From: Liopterus haemorrhoidalis
Taxonomy: Eukaryota > Arthropoda > Insecta > Coleoptera > Dytiscidae
NCBI GenBank assembly: GCA_963971575.1
Contig: OZ020624.1
Location: 11,060,625 to 11,124,624, forward strand
Direction: 5' to 3'
DNA: 64,000 nt
The notes under the pieces: generated by a model
What the model was told of the DNA's origin: nothing
The model's input: only the letters and a program-made list of their open reading frames with translations
Databases searched by the model: none
In this document: one piece after another, positions 52,672 through 63,361 of the stretch
Numbering within the stretch: position 1 is the stretch's first letter
Layout of the letters: each line of letters begins with the position of its first letter
Translations under genes and position numbers: made by a program

Positions 52672-53936
52672 CAGAGCTGGGATGTACTCGAGTACAAAAG
52701 TATTCGAGTACAGTAATTAAGTACTTTTACTGTACTCTGTACTCGTATTCGAGTACATATTTTACCCAGTACTTTGTACTTGTACTCCTGTCCGAGTACC
52801 TATTATGTGTGCACTGAAAAATTACCAATTTTGTTCGAAAAACTGGAACTAACTTATTTCAAAGAAACCGAAATACAATATTTAGAAGAATATTGTTTAG
52901 TGTTAAAGCCATTGGCGGCTACCCTGGACGTCCTGCAAGGCCAGGAAAATATTTATTTTGGTTTCCTTTTGCCTAGTCTGGCCACCTTAAAAAATAAGTG
53001 GGAGAAAATGAAGAATTTAAAATTTAAATACGGAGGAGAAATATTGTTAAATTGTTGCATGGAAAATTTATTACGAAGATTCGATTCAATTTTTAATATG
53101 CAATTTAAATATGGCATTATTGCCACAGTTTTATGCCAAAATTTTAAATTACGTTGGTAAAATTCAATAAAATTCAATGTAGCTATTCAAATTATAAAGA
53201 AAATGATTTTGATGGAAGGAGAAAAAGACTTATTGGATGTTGAGGAAGAAAAAGATAAATATTCTTCTGATGATTTAGATAGCTTTTTCGATTTTTCTGA
53301 AAACGATGACAATATGACTTCCACAATACAGAAAAACAATAATTCTCATAATGAAATTAAATTACAATTATTGAAATATTTGGAAGATAGAAGAACAAAT
53401 ATCCATATGCTGAATGATAACAAGATCTTAAAAAAACTTTTCTTTAAAAGCAATACGTATTTGCCCTCTTCTGCGCCCGTCTAGAGGTTATTTTCCTTTG
53501 CATCTATAATAGATTCCCCAAGAAGAAATGCACTAAGTGACGATAATTTTGAAAAACTTATTCTCTTAAAGGCTAATTCTAAATTCACATCTTAATCTCG
53601 TATATTTCACAGTATTATTTTTTGTTCTAATTCTAATAATATATATACATATGTACTTATGTAATAAATAAAATTTTTGTTCTTTATATTACAATTAACC
53701 AGTTGTTTTTATATCATATAACTATAACCTATAAGTAAAATATATACGAGTATGTATACATATCACTTTTTTGCTTATCCGGATAAACGACTGGATGACG
53801 TATTAGTACTTGTACTCGAAAATAAGTAGTTGAAGTACATGAGTATTGTACTCGTACGTGTACTCAAGTCCAGTTTTTCCAAAGTACATAGTACTCAGTA
53901 CTTAAGTACATTTTAGTTGTACTCGTCCCAACTCTG
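52672..53936 (+). mobile_element. hAT element, internally deleted
   Basis: Ends are CAGAGCTGGGATGTACTCG at the left and the inverted CAGAGTTGGGACGAGTAC at the right, with many GTACTCGAGTAC-like subterminal motifs, a well-known hAT pattern. The flanks TCTGTGAG and TCTTGAGT look like an 8-bp duplication with one base lost. It carries the C-terminal half of a transposase. Confidence 0.85.
52774..53595 (+). pseudogene. hAT transposase C-terminal half
   Basis: The first frame reads EEYCLVLKPLAATLDVLQGQ and GFLLPSLATLKNKW. After a stop and shift comes the dimerisation region: LKKLFFKSNTYLPSSAPV, a TAG replacing glutamate, then RLFSFAS and NALSDDNFEKLILLKANS. The BED finger and the first catalytic residues are absent. 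The SSAPVERLFS...N.L....F..LV.LK.N signature is standard for hAT. Confidence 0.82.
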
Positions 53937-54297
53937 TCTTGAGTTATATCACAAACGACCAGACAGTCTCGAGCCGTCCAGTTCCTACTGCCATGTCGAC
54001 TCTAAGTGTGCGGAATGGATTTTCATTTCCTGCATTCTTTAAATAATATTGACCTCTATTAAGTCTCTAGGTAATCTGTATAGTTAATAACACTTATTTT
54101 CTATAACTTTTTTAAATTATTTTATTAAAATTTTTTGATTTATGTATAATTTTTCTATAGAACTTTGTAATTAAATTATGTTAGTTTCACAAAATGGCGC
54201 CTCACGCCATTTTAATAAATTCTTATATTTGATTGTTTTTAATATATTTTCAATTCCATACTTGATTTAAATTTATTAAATTTTCATTTCACGTATG
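53937..54297. other. Spacer between hAT and PLE-B
   Basis: No gene seen. This is possibly the old 3' region of PLE-A. Confidence 0.4.
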
Positions 54298-54353
54298 TTG
54301 TTTAATAATATTTTGTTCTTCTTTATATATTTAACATTGTAATATTTTATTTA

Positions 54354-54400
54354 TAGACTGAGGATGACTGGACTTACCAGTCCAAACGTCTCTAGATTCT
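54354..54400 (+). ncRNA. Degenerate hammerhead motif of PLE-B
   Basis: It is identical to the PLE-A motif (CTGAGGA, GACTGG-acttA-CCAGTC) except that GAAAC reads CAAAC at 54383. The first base of GAAA is the invariant general-base guanosine, so this copy should not cleave. Confidence 0.65.
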
Positions 54401-54409
54401 AAATAATAA

Positions 54410-54625
54410 ATTAATATAGGTTATTGAGTAAAATTCTGGTTTAATAATCGTCAGTAATTTATTGTTAAATATTACAGAGACGAGTTTAAAATATTATATT
54501 TCAATGTGTACCTTATTTTTAGACTGAGAATGATTGGATATCCAATCGAAACGTCCCTGTAATATTTTAACAATAAATTACTGACGATTCTTAAACAAGA
54601 ATTTTATTCAATAACCTATATTAAT
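54410..54625. repeat. Long inverted repeat enclosing a hammerhead motif
   Basis: The arms at 54410-54482 and 54552-54625 are complementary over about 73 bp with four mismatches and one gap. The loop (54483-54551) contains CTGAGAA (54524-54530), stem II GATTGG-atat-CCAATC, and GAAACGTC up to 54555, so the 3' arm starts at the predicted cleavage site. In stem II a C-G pair of PLE-A is replaced by T-A, a compensatory change. Confidence 0.75.
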
Positions 54626-54656
54626 TTCGTCAAGAACTTTCTTTCGATTAAATAAA

Positions 54657-55058
54657 ATGGAATCGGGGTACTATAGATTCCTCAAACAAACACTTGGAAC
54701 CAACTACTGTTTTATCACCAGATACGAAAAAACAAGAACGAAATATATCAAGGACAAAAACCGGAGAAACTTCCTGTTAAGATGTCTCGCAGGAAAACAT
54801 CATCCCAAGTTCATCAACAACATGAACCACAGTGGCGTACAACATCTCTGGAACGCCAAACGAGACAAGAACGCCCTAAAAATGTTCAAGGTAAGTGTTC
54901 TTAACGTTGAAATTGAAGATAGTATTTATAATATCAACAGATTAGACAGAAAATTGATTTATTTGCACAATAAAATCTTATCCCTTGACAGCAGTAATTT
55001 TAACACTAACCAATATTTTAAACATATTGACATAAAATTTTACAACCTTTTTTTGTAA
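54657..55058 (+). CDS. PLE-B N-terminal ORF
   Basis: ATG 54657, MESGYYRFLKQTLGTNYCFI, followed by a basic region (RRNFLLRCLAGKHHPKFINN), NHSGVQHLWNAKRDKNALKM and VSVLNVEIEDSIYNINRL. No recognised domain. The conserved SVLNVEIEDSI stretch is shared with copy A. The frame stops at 55058 after a T-run; the linker to RT continues in another frame, so a frameshift separates them in this copy. Confidence 0.65.
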   Translation: MESGYYRFLKQTLGTNYCFITRYEKTRTKYIKDKNRRNFLLRCLAGKHHPKFINNMNHSGVQHLWNAKRDKNALKMFKVSVLNVEIEDSIYNINRLDRKLIYLHNKILSLDSSNFNTNQYFKHIDIKFYNLFL

Positions 55059-56640
55059 ATTAAAGATAAACAAATAAAAAAAATTGACCAGATTGAACAA
55101 CAAAATAAACCTCCCCTAAAAATACAAGAAAAATGGATAAGGAACACTTCTAATACAGTTCTGCCCACAAATGTAGAATTATGTCTAATAGGACCTAAAT
55201 TTAACTTTGAACAACCTAATCTTAAACAATCAACAGTAAACAATATAATTAAATGCACTGAAATTGCCATCCACCAATACCAAATTGAAGATGGTCAGAA
55301 TCTCAGAGATAAAGTAACCAGCTACACAAAAACGCTCGTTAACCGGAATAAAAATAAAAAATTTAAAACGATAATATAGGCTTTTTTCAAAAATTAAACA
55401 ACGAAACTAAAATTTTTTTAAAAGAACACCCGGAGATTATAGTTAGTAAAGCTGACAAAAGGAATGTCACCGTAATCCAGGATAATAAAGAATACACTAA
55501 CAAAGCCAACGGATTGTTGAACGAAGTTGACACTTATAAACAAATTAAAAGTAACTCTACCAATAAACTTCAAAATGAAAATAATTCATTTATCAAATCA
55601 TGGTTTAATAACAAATCCATTAACGAAAAAAACAAAAATAGTCTTCTAATCAGCAACGCCAATGCCCCACGTATCTACTTCTTACCTAAGATCCACAAAG
55701 TTAGTGTTCCACTTCGTCCCATAGTTTCAAGTATAGATTCACCGACATACAAAATGTCCAAGTTTTTAGCAAAAATTCTATCAAACATCGCAGGCTTCAC
55801 CAATAGTAATATTAAAAATAGTTTTGAGTTCGTCAAAAAGGTCAGAAATTTCAGTATCCCCAATAATCACATAATGCTTTCACTTGATGTAGAATCACTC
55901 TACACCAATGTACCAATTGACCTGGCACTCAAAATTATTGCAAATAAATGAGACCAAATTAAAGATTTCACCACACTCTCTAAGGATGAATTTCTAATAG
56001 GTACTAGATTTTGTCTAAACAACATATACTTCAAAACATTTGACAACTTCTACACCCAGACGCATGGTTGCGCTATGGGTAGCCCGCTATCGAGTGTAGT
56101 AGCCAACTTAGTCGTGGAAGAAGTTAAAACAAATTGTTTAAGTAGATTACCAGAAACCCCTGGTCTTTACTATAGATACGTAGATGATATAATTCTAATA
56201 TACACCAAAAACTCAATAAATACGCTAGTTGAGTGCTTTAATTTCAACCGCGGTTAAACTTCACATATGAAGAAGAAGAAAACGGTAGAATAGCTTTTAT
56301 GGATGTTTTAATGATAAGGTCTGAGGATAACCAGATACTTACGGTTATCCTATGGATTGTGAAAAATACTCACAGTGGCCGATACTTAAATTTCTGGTCT
56401 AATCACCCTATGTCATTGAAGGTCAACTCCCACAACAATGTACTTGATCATACCATAAAGTTAGCACATCCTAATTAAAGAACTAAACATCTTCAAAATA
56501 AAAACAAAATTTATTAATAATAACTACCCTTCCAACCTCATTAACAAATGCATTAAAAAAGAATATGGGCAGCATATAATTCTAAACCCATAAATAAAAC
56601 AGATAATAATAATAAATATACTAGCTTCCCATATCATTCC
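55059..56640 (+). pseudogene. PLE-B reverse transcriptase
   Basis: Linker (KWIRNTSNTVLPTNVELCL), a stop-interrupted block with VSKADKRNVTVIQ, then 55514-55951 with NANAPRIYFLPKIHKVSVPL and the intact LSLDVESLYTNVPI. A TGA at 55949-55951 is followed by LIGTRFCLNNIYFKTFDNFY, MGSPLSSVVANLVVEEV and YRYVDDIILIY. Frame changes continue to about 56640, where the C-terminal linker ends. No endonuclease domain follows. Both catalytic aspartate regions survive, unlike copy A. Confidence 0.88.
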
Positions 56641-57025
56641 TAAATAGAATCTAGCAATTCTAACTATTACACGTTATTTATTACTCTGCAGTTTTTTCTT
56701 AGTTAAAAGTTAACTTACTGACTTATTGTTTCTAAATTAATATCAATTGTGGACATTAGTGAGGTGATTGTATTTTTTCGGTTTTTATTGTTGTTTATGT
56801 TTAATTATAAACAATAAAACAGTAAATTTTTGTCAAAAAATACCAAAATTGACCTTTGAACTCTGCAACTATTGTGTACCTGTCGCATTCAGTCGGTCGG
56901 CCTGACGCTTATCAGTTTAGTTCGATCGGTGTGATTAAACCGTGCGCATTCTTGTCAATATAGCTGCACCGCTCTAATAAAGTAGTGATAATTTATTGAT
57001 AATTACTTTTTGAATTAATTCGAAT
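56641..57025 (+). other. PLE-B end and 5' leader of a CR1-like LINE
   Basis: From about 56880 the sequence becomes less AT-rich (CAGTCGGTCGGCCTGACG, AGTTCGATCGGTGTG) and leads into the ORF1 ATG at 57026. It probably is the LINE 5' UTR with its internal promoter. The boundary is approximate. Confidence 0.45.
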
Positions 57026-57753
57026 ATGGATAAGTGTATGAACTGTCGCAAAGTGTTGAATAACGCCGATTCTACTATTTCTTGTGATGGATGCCATAAT
57101 AATGTCCACTTTCACTGCGTAGACATGTCGGCGGAAGATGTAGCACGCATTACACGTTCCAAGTCTAAATGCGTCAAAATTTTTTGCCAAAAATGTCTTG
57201 ATTTTACGACAAATTTGATCAGCTAACAAATTTAATAATTTCTCTCAAAGCTGAAATTGATACACGGATGCAAAAAGTAGAAGAAAAGCTGTCTGTTAAG
57301 GAAATGTCTGCAACACATTTTGAAGAACTCGCTCAAGAAGCTATGGATCAACTTGAAAGATCCAAAAATATTATTATCACTGGTCTTGAAGACAACAATG
57401 ATCCCACTATGGATTCAAATAATGTTAATGGTATTATCAATGCTATTAACACTTCTACCAATACAAACAATATCACAATAAGACGTATCGGAACATTCAA
57501 ACCTAATAGTCGTCCAAGATTAATAAAAGTCTCATTTGCATCTAATTATCAAGCCAAACAAATACTTCGTAATAAAAAAAAATTGCAAACAACACAGTAT
57601 AGAAACATAAGCATCAAAAACGACGTAACACCTCGACAGGCTGAGTACTTGCCAACATTAAGAGAAGAACTAAAAAATCGATCCGATGGCGGTGAAACCA
57701 ATATTACAATAAAGTACATAAATGGCATACCTGCGAATACCACAAAAAACTAA
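57026..57753 (+). pseudogene. CR1-like LINE ORF1: PHD-like zinc finger, coiled coil, RRM
   Basis: ATG 57026: CMNCRKVL...ISCDGCHNNVHFHCV...FCQKCL gives the C4-H-C3 spacing of a PHD finger, common in ORF1 of CR1/L2-group LINEs. A one-base deletion near 57205 ends this frame at 57226. In the next frame a heptad coil (IDTRMQKVEEKLSVKEM) and an RRM-like region (RSKNIIITGLED...RPRLIKVSF) run to TAA at 57753. ORF1p binds the element RNA. ORF2 starts 38 bp later. Confidence 0.72.
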
Positions 57754-57791
57754 AGTCGAACTCCACGTCGTCCATTTTAGAACTATCAGTT

Positions 57792-58916
57792 ATGTATACA
57801 AATATTGCATCTATTCCAGCAAAGTATAATGATCTCTTATTAGTAGTTCACAAACATAACCCGGATATTCTACTAATTACAGAATCCTGGCTAACCCCGG
57901 AAATAATGGACACTACTTTTGCCATTCCAGGGTATTATTTGTTACGTCAAGATAGACAGGATCGACGTGGAGGAGGATCCTGTATTTACATTCGTGAATG
58001 TTCAATTAGTGAAGAAATAGTACAAAGCACCCATATACATATTCCTGGTATTGATATGCTCCAAATAAATATTAACCTACCTCAACTTTGCTTAACTTTG
58101 GTATGCATATATCGTCCAGGCACAACATGTCTACTGAGTGACCGTGCTCTATGTTCATATATTGAACAGCTGACAGAAGACCAAGAGAACGTACTCATTT
58201 TTGGTGATATCAATTTTCCCGATATCAACTGGAAAGCCATCGAGTCAAATTCAGCTGATGATGCTGAATCCAACTTTGTGAACTCAATAATAAACTCAGG
58301 CCTACAGCAACTCGTCACAAAACCAACTCGATTTAGATCAAATCAGTCATCTCTTCTGGATTTAGTTCTCACTTCTGACAGTAACCTTATCTCAGAAATT
58401 ATCCATTTACCTCCTATTGGTTGTTCGGATCACTGTGTTCTTAAAACTGCAATACAACTTATTCAAGAAAAACCTTCTAATTCAGGTTTTTTTAAAAAAG
58501 TAGACTATATATCTCTTTCTTGTAATCTACAGGAAGTTAATTGGGATGTTATCATTAATAACACTGATATTGACCTGGCGTGGAATACTTTCGAAGAAAC
58601 TATCAAGGAAATGGTCGAAAAATGCACCAAAACAATTAAACCGTCATTTAATAAGAAGTTACCGTGGTTTAACTTTGAATGCAACGATCTTTTGAAAAAT
58701 AAACGAAGATTTTGGCAACGATACAGACGATCAAGACACCCGGATGATTACATAATATTCAGACAGTCTTCCAACCAATTAACAGCAGCTTTAAGACGTG
58801 CTAGAACCTCCTTTGAAAATGGCATTATGTTACGTGGGCCTTCGGCCTTTTACAAGTACGTCAGAAGTCGGCTATGCTCCAAAGTTGGCACTCCCATGTT
58901 GAAGAGAGTTAGTTAG
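57792..58916 (+). pseudogene. CR1-like LINE ORF2: APE endonuclease, cut by I-like insertion
   Basis: The frame has the APE-type endonuclease motifs in order: YTNIASIPAKYNDLLLVV, LITESWLTP (catalytic glutamate), VCIYRPG, IFGDINFPDINW (Asp/Asn pair), SLLDLVLTS and IGCSDHCVL (terminal Asp-His). The linker runs to KVGTPMLKRV and then meets the tail of the I-like element. The RT domain is missing altogether: the frame resumes after RT at 63362. First in-frame ATG is 57792, but the N-terminus is a few residues short of the usual start. Confidence 0.82.
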
Positions 58917-59219
58917 TTAGTTAGTTAAAATTTTTGGCGCACAGCAACAAAGGCTATTTGCGCCTAACGCAGCCCATTTAAATGACTAGACTATATATTA
59001 AAAACAATATATTAGACAATAAATAAATAAATAAAATCATTAAAAATACGCATACTCAATAAATGAAATCTTGCACTGACAAACACAAATAAATAATATA
59101 AAAAGTCTGTTCGAAAATTTGAACAGACTCAGGGTGATGGTAAGAGGCTGTAAAGGGGCCAATTACCATCGAATATCACAGTCAATAACTAGAAACACAT
59201 TAAAATAAGGTGCAAGACT

Positions 59220-62200
59220 TCACACATAAAACAATAAGTTCGATTCTCTCAGGAAGTGTATCAGCCTGTCCATGAGTACCCTGTCGTCACCTAAAGCAAC
59301 TGACAGGTCATAACACAGGCCTAACCTCTCCCTGACATCCTCGAACTGTACACATTCAGTTAAAATATGTAACACAGACAAATCTGTGTTACACGTCTCA
59401 CAGATAGGGGACTCTTCACCTCTAAGGAGGTGTCCATGGGTCCACCAACAGTGACCTATACGGAGGCGTGTGATGGCGGTTTCCTCCCTGCGGTTAATCC
59501 TGCAGGAAGAACCCCATGGTTTAACGTCTCCCTTAATCTGTCGCAACTTAACGTTCTGTGTGCGGCTCCACTCATGTTGCCACATGTCTAAAACCAGATG
59601 TTTCAGATGACTCTTTGCGTCATCTGGAAAAACAAAACTCACATCAATCATAGGTCTGTAAGAGGCGGCTTTTGCAGCTGCATCTGCCGCTTCGTTGCCT
59701 TTAATACCAACATGTCCCGGTATCCAAAACAGCTCTACCCTCACATTCTGAGCATTCAGATTGTGGAGTAGCAACCGGATCTTTAGTACAAGAGGATGCA
59801 CTGGATCTGGATCTTGGATACTGTTCAGAGCGCTCAGCGAGTCCGTCAAGATAACACTTGACCGACTTTGCTCTGACGAAACAAAACACAGGGCCTTGAA
59901 AATAGCATACAGCTCAGCAGTGTACACACTCGTTATAGAGTGCAGACGGTACTGAAACTGTTGGCGTGGATTCAAAACAACGAACGCGCACCCAACCCTG
60001 GTTCCGGATTTTGATCCGTCAGTAAAAATGACAGTATCCTCGAACCTAGGGACCAGTGTTCTTTGTAACTCATGTTGGTATTCGATAGGCAACGTAGTAT
60101 CTTTATCAAACCTAGTTAATGTGAGGTTCACAAGTGGACGCGGTAGCGTCCATGGTGGAACAGCACACAAAACGAAACTTGCCATTTCAGGCATATTAAA
60201 TTCAATATCGCCCAAAATGTCGAAAGTCCTCAGACCAAAAGGCCTATTGGCTCTTGGTTTTCTGTCATAAATCTCTGTATGCCTATTTTGTAGAATAGGG
60301 TCATACGCGGGATGATCTGGCTTGGCACTAAGTGCAGCCATATATCGCAGAGATAGAATTTTACGACGATTGTACAGTGACGGTTCGCCTGCTTCACACA
60401 GCAGGCTTAGTATTGGGCTGGTGCGAAATGCACCTGTGGCCAATCTAACTCCAGTGTGATGTACAGTGTCAAGAATTCGTATCTCTTGGTGTTTAGCTGA
60501 CCCATAAGCTAGACATCCATAGTCCAGCTTAGAGCGCACTAGAGAACGATATAAACGCAACATGACAGTGCGGTCAGCACCCCATGTCTTGTGACTGAGG
60601 ACCCGCAACAAATTGAGCGACTTTTGGCATTTTTTCTTGACGGACAAAAAATGTGCCCGCCAAGTTAGACGACTATCGAACACGAGACCCAGAAATCTTG
60701 CAGTATCGGCAAATGGTAACTGTGCTCCATTTAGTGTGAGTGTAGGATTGGGATGTACACCCCTTTTCCTACTAAAATGGACACATACAGTTTTGCTGGT
60801 CGAGAATTTAAAGCCATTTTCGGTTGCCCATGTATCGAGACGATTGATAGTCAGCTGAAGCTGACGTTCGATTGTACTAGTCTTTTGTCCGGCGACAAAG
60901 ATACCAATGTCGTCGACAAATATCGAACTCTGTACAGGTAATCGAATACATGAAGCTGCACCGTTAATGGCAATTAAAAATAGCGTAACGCTCAGTATGG
61001 AGCCCTGTGGGACCCCATTGTCCAGTGCGAACATTTGTGACAAGGTATTTCCGATCCGCACCCTGAAGCGCCGGTTCGACATGAAGTCTTTTATAAAGAA
61101 CATCAAGCGTCCCCGGAGACCCCAGGAATGCAGAGTACGGAGAATCCCATAAATCCATGCAGTGTCATAGGCTTTCTCAATATCGAAAAACACAGCTACC
61201 AGGTGTTTGTTTTCAACGAAAGCATTCCTGATAGCTGTCTCTAGTCTGACCAGATGATCTGCTGTGGAGCGGTGACGGCGAAAGCCGCACTGTGTGTTGG
61301 CCAGCAAGTCGTTTGATTCTAAAAACCAAATCAGACGCTTGCTGATCATTCGCTCCATGAGCTTGCAGAGACAACTGGTCAGTGATATTGGTCTATAGCT
61401 AGAGGGCAAGTGTTTATCTTTCCCGACTTTGGGGATAGGAATTATATGAGATTCCTTCCACTTGGTCGGGCACTTGCCCTCAGTCCATATCCTATTATAG
61501 ACATTCAAAAGCCTAGACTTTGATGATTCCGGAAGATTTCGAATCATACGATAATGTATCGCATCTGGACCAGGAGAGCTATCCTTACACTTTGACATCG
61601 CGCTATCTAGCTCTTCACGAGAGAAAAGCAGGTTGTATACCTCGTCATTCCTAGAAAAGAAATTTAGAGGTATAGATTCGAGGCCTGCTTTACGAGTTAA
61701 AAACTCGGGTGAATAATGTTCAGAGCTAGAATTGAACGCAAAATTAGATGCCAAAGTGTTAGCAATTTCGACCGCTGAGGTAACTACGTTACCATTTACC
61801 GATAGACCAGCAATGGTTGTAGCTGTATTTAGACCGGAGATTTTCCGGACCTTCTCCCAAACTTTGGCCACTGGAGTGGCAACTGTAACGGTGCATACGT
61901 ATTTGCGCCATGATTCGCGCTTGCTTTCTTTCACAATCCTCTTAGCATGAGCTTTCGCTCGTTGGAAGGCTATCATGTTTTCCTCTGTTGGACAACGACG
62001 GAATGTATTGAAGAGGTGTCTCCTTTCACGTAGCGCCAAGTCGCATTCCTCGTTCCACCAAGGAACGGGAACTCGACGGGGCTGAGTGGATGACAGCGGT
62101 ATGCTGCTTTCAGCCGCGCTCGTGATGGAATCCGTGAAATGATTCACCTCCTCGTCTACGCTCAAGTTCGGAATATCCTCGTGAGAGAATGATTCTGCGA

Positions 62201-62915
62201 ACTTAGTCCAATCTGCTTTCCGAAGAACCCACTGTGGCCAGCGGGATTCGGTAACAGTATTGAACAGAGGCCTTAAGAGGATTGGAAAGTGATCACTACC
62301 GCACAGGTCGTGATGCACGTCCCATTTGAACAACGGAGCGATGGCTCCTGAAACGACGCTAAGATCTATGGCACTGAATGTACCCGTTGCTGCACAGAAG
62401 TGCGTGGGTCTGCCGTCGTTCAAAAAGCTCAAACTCAAATCGTTCAACATATTCTCCAGGTGACGTCCCCGTCGATCGTTCCGCACCGATCCCCAACATA
62501 CATTGTGGCCGTTAAAATCGCCTAGTAGTATGAAGGGTGGTGGGAGTTGATCGATGATGTTCACGACATCTCGGATGTCAGTTCGAACACCAGGGGGAAG
62601 GTAGATAGAACAAATCGTCACCTGGAGGGGAAGTGCAACACGAACTGCTACGACCTGCAACTCAGTGTCAATGTCTACAGGATCGTGGTACAATGTGTCT
62701 CTAACGAGAATTGCCACGCCGTCACATGCTCTTAACCCCGTAAGGAAATCCGTGCGAAACACGGAGTATCCCCGAGGAGAGAATGTGTCGGTTTCGTTGA
62801 AGTTTGTTTCCTGCAGACAAACACACGAAGGCGCAAAATCTGACAATAAAAGTCGCAGTTCTTCGTAGCGCTGATATACACCGTTACAGTTCCACTGGAT
62901 TAGTGGACCATTCAT
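59220..62915 (-). CDS. I-like LINE ORF2: APE endonuclease, RT, RNase H
   Basis: Uninterrupted 1231-codon frame. APE: IQWNCNGVYQRYEELRLLL, CLQETNF, LLGDFNGHNVCWGS, CGSDHFPILL. RT: IIPIPKVGKDKHLPSSYRPI, FDIEKAYDTAW, GVPQGSILSVTLF and the catalytic SIFVDDIGIF (FVDD). RNase H: VIFTDGSKSGTRVGCAFVV, SVYTAELYAIFKAL, ILTDSLSALNSI, GHVGIKGNEAADAAAK. A C-terminal cysteine motif CETCNTDLSVLHILTEC closes it. ATG 62915 overlaps the ORF1 stop as ATGA. All catalytic residues are present, so this ORF may still encode working enzyme. Confidence 0.95.
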   Translation of the reverse strand: MNGPLIQWNCNGVYQRYEELRLLLSDFAPSCVCLQETNFNETDTFSPRGYSVFRTDFLTGLRACDGVAILVRDTLYHDPVDIDTELQVVAVRVALPLQVTICSIYLPPGVRTDIRDVVNIIDQLPPPFILLGDFNGHNVCWGSVRNDRRGRHLENMLNDLSLSFLNDGRPTHFCAATGTFSAIDLSVVSGAIAPLFKWDVHHDLCGSDHFPILLRPLFNTVTESRWPQWVLRKADWTKFAESFSHEDIPNLSVDEEVNHFTDSITSAAESSIPLSSTQPRRVPVPWWNEECDLALRERRHLFNTFRRCPTEENMIAFQRAKAHAKRIVKESKRESWRKYVCTVTVATPVAKVWEKVRKISGLNTATTIAGLSVNGNVVTSAVEIANTLASNFAFNSSSEHYSPEFLTRKAGLESIPLNFFSRNDEVYNLLFSREELDSAMSKCKDSSPGPDAIHYRMIRNLPESSKSRLLNVYNRIWTEGKCPTKWKESHIIPIPKVGKDKHLPSSYRPISLTSCLCKLMERMISKRLIWFLESNDLLANTQCGFRRHRSTADHLVRLETAIRNAFVENKHLVAVFFDIEKAYDTAWIYGILRTLHSWGLRGRLMFFIKDFMSNRRFRVRIGNTLSQMFALDNGVPQGSILSVTLFLIAINGAASCIRLPVQSSIFVDDIGIFVAGQKTSTIERQLQLTINRLDTWATENGFKFSTSKTVCVHFSRKRGVHPNPTLTLNGAQLPFADTARFLGLVFDSRLTWRAHFLSVKKKCQKSLNLLRVLSHKTWGADRTVMLRLYRSLVRSKLDYGCLAYGSAKHQEIRILDTVHHTGVRLATGAFRTSPILSLLCEAGEPSLYNRRKILSLRYMAALSAKPDHPAYDPILQNRHTEIYDRKPRANRPFGLRTFDILGDIEFNMPEMASFVLCAVPPWTLPRPLVNLTLTRFDKDTTLPIEYQHELQRTLVPRFEDTVIFTDGSKSGTRVGCAFVVLNPRQQFQYRLHSITSVYTAELYAIFKALCFVSSEQSRSSVILTDSLSALNSIQDPDPVHPLVLKIRLLLHNLNAQNVRVELFWIPGHVGIKGNEAADAAAKAASYRPMIDVSFVFPDDAKSHLKHLVLDMWQHEWSRTQNVKLRQIKGDVKPWGSSCRINRREETAITRLRIGHCWWTHGHLLRGEESPICETCNTDLSVLHILTECVQFEDVRERLGLCYDLSVALGDDRVLMDRLIHFLRESNLLFYV

Positions 62916-63361
62916 TTCTGTTTAGGGGAGTTACCCCGCAACCTAATGATTTTTGGTTTACCCTTAGGTTGCGGGTCTACAGCCATTTTCTCGGCTACAC
63001 TTTCATTTGGTAGTCCAGGTGTTTTGATGGACACACTGGACTCCTTTTTTGATTGTTTGGCTCTCACTGGTATCCAGTGAGAACCAACGGATCCCTTATC
63101 AGTTTCCTTTTCAGGAGTAACTGATGAGGGTTTTGAAGAAGCGACCATTCTCTGGTCGCTTCTCGTTTGTGGAGAAGACTGTGGGGTCTTCTCCTTAGGT
63201 GGTTGGGAGAACTGGGGTTGAGTGCGTTCTCCTTTAGGGGAGGGGGATTTATTCAGACCCGATCCCCCAGGTTGTGGGGTCTGAATTTTGGTCTCTGGGA
63301 CCAATACCACCTTTTCCTTCGCAGTATTTGTGGCGACTGTTACTGCTGCTGCAGTTGTCTT
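62912..63361 (-). CDS. I-like LINE ORF1, C-terminal part
   Basis: The open frame begins at the truncation point (about 63361) and ends TGA at 62912. It is a serine/proline/lysine-rich, basic tail (SPSPKGERTQPQFSQPPKEK, KIIRLRGNSPKQK). The gag-like RRM and zinc knuckles expected upstream are lost. It overlaps the ORF2 start by 4 nt. Confidence 0.7.
   Translation of the reverse strand, partial: KTTAAAVTVATNTAKEKVVLVPETKIQTPQPGGSGLNKSPSPKGERTQPQFSQPPKEKTPQSSPQTRSDQRMVASSKPSSVTPEKETDKGSVGSHWIPVRAKQSKKESSVSIKTPGLPNESVAEKMAVDPQPKGKPKIIRLRGNSPKQK

Larger units (their letters stand above)
54298..56690 (+). mobile_element. Penelope-like element copy B
   Basis: It shares the 5' terminal sequence, N-terminal ORF and RT with copy A but lacks the GIY-YIG domain. 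Its 5' region holds two hammerhead motifs, the second inside a long inverted repeat. It ends where the CR1-like LINE leader begins. The two copies in the same orientation fit the tandem habit of PLEs. Confidence 0.82.
58917..63361 (-). mobile_element. I-like LINE (copy 3), 5'-truncated in ORF1
   Basis: On the minus strand: ORF1 C-terminus (63361-62912), ORF2 (62915-59220), a 300-bp 3' UTR and a tail of TAAC repeats (58912-58931 on the plus strand as GTTA units). Presence of APE, RT and RNase H in one ORF places it in the I group. The 3' UTR matches copies 1 and 2. Insertion is inside the CR1-like LINE, whose RT domain is absent. Confidence 0.9.

Noticed and set aside
58912..58931. Telomere-like TTAGG repeat
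   Set aside because: The unit is the tetranucleotide TTAG, not insect TTAGG, and the same tail ends all three I-like copies.
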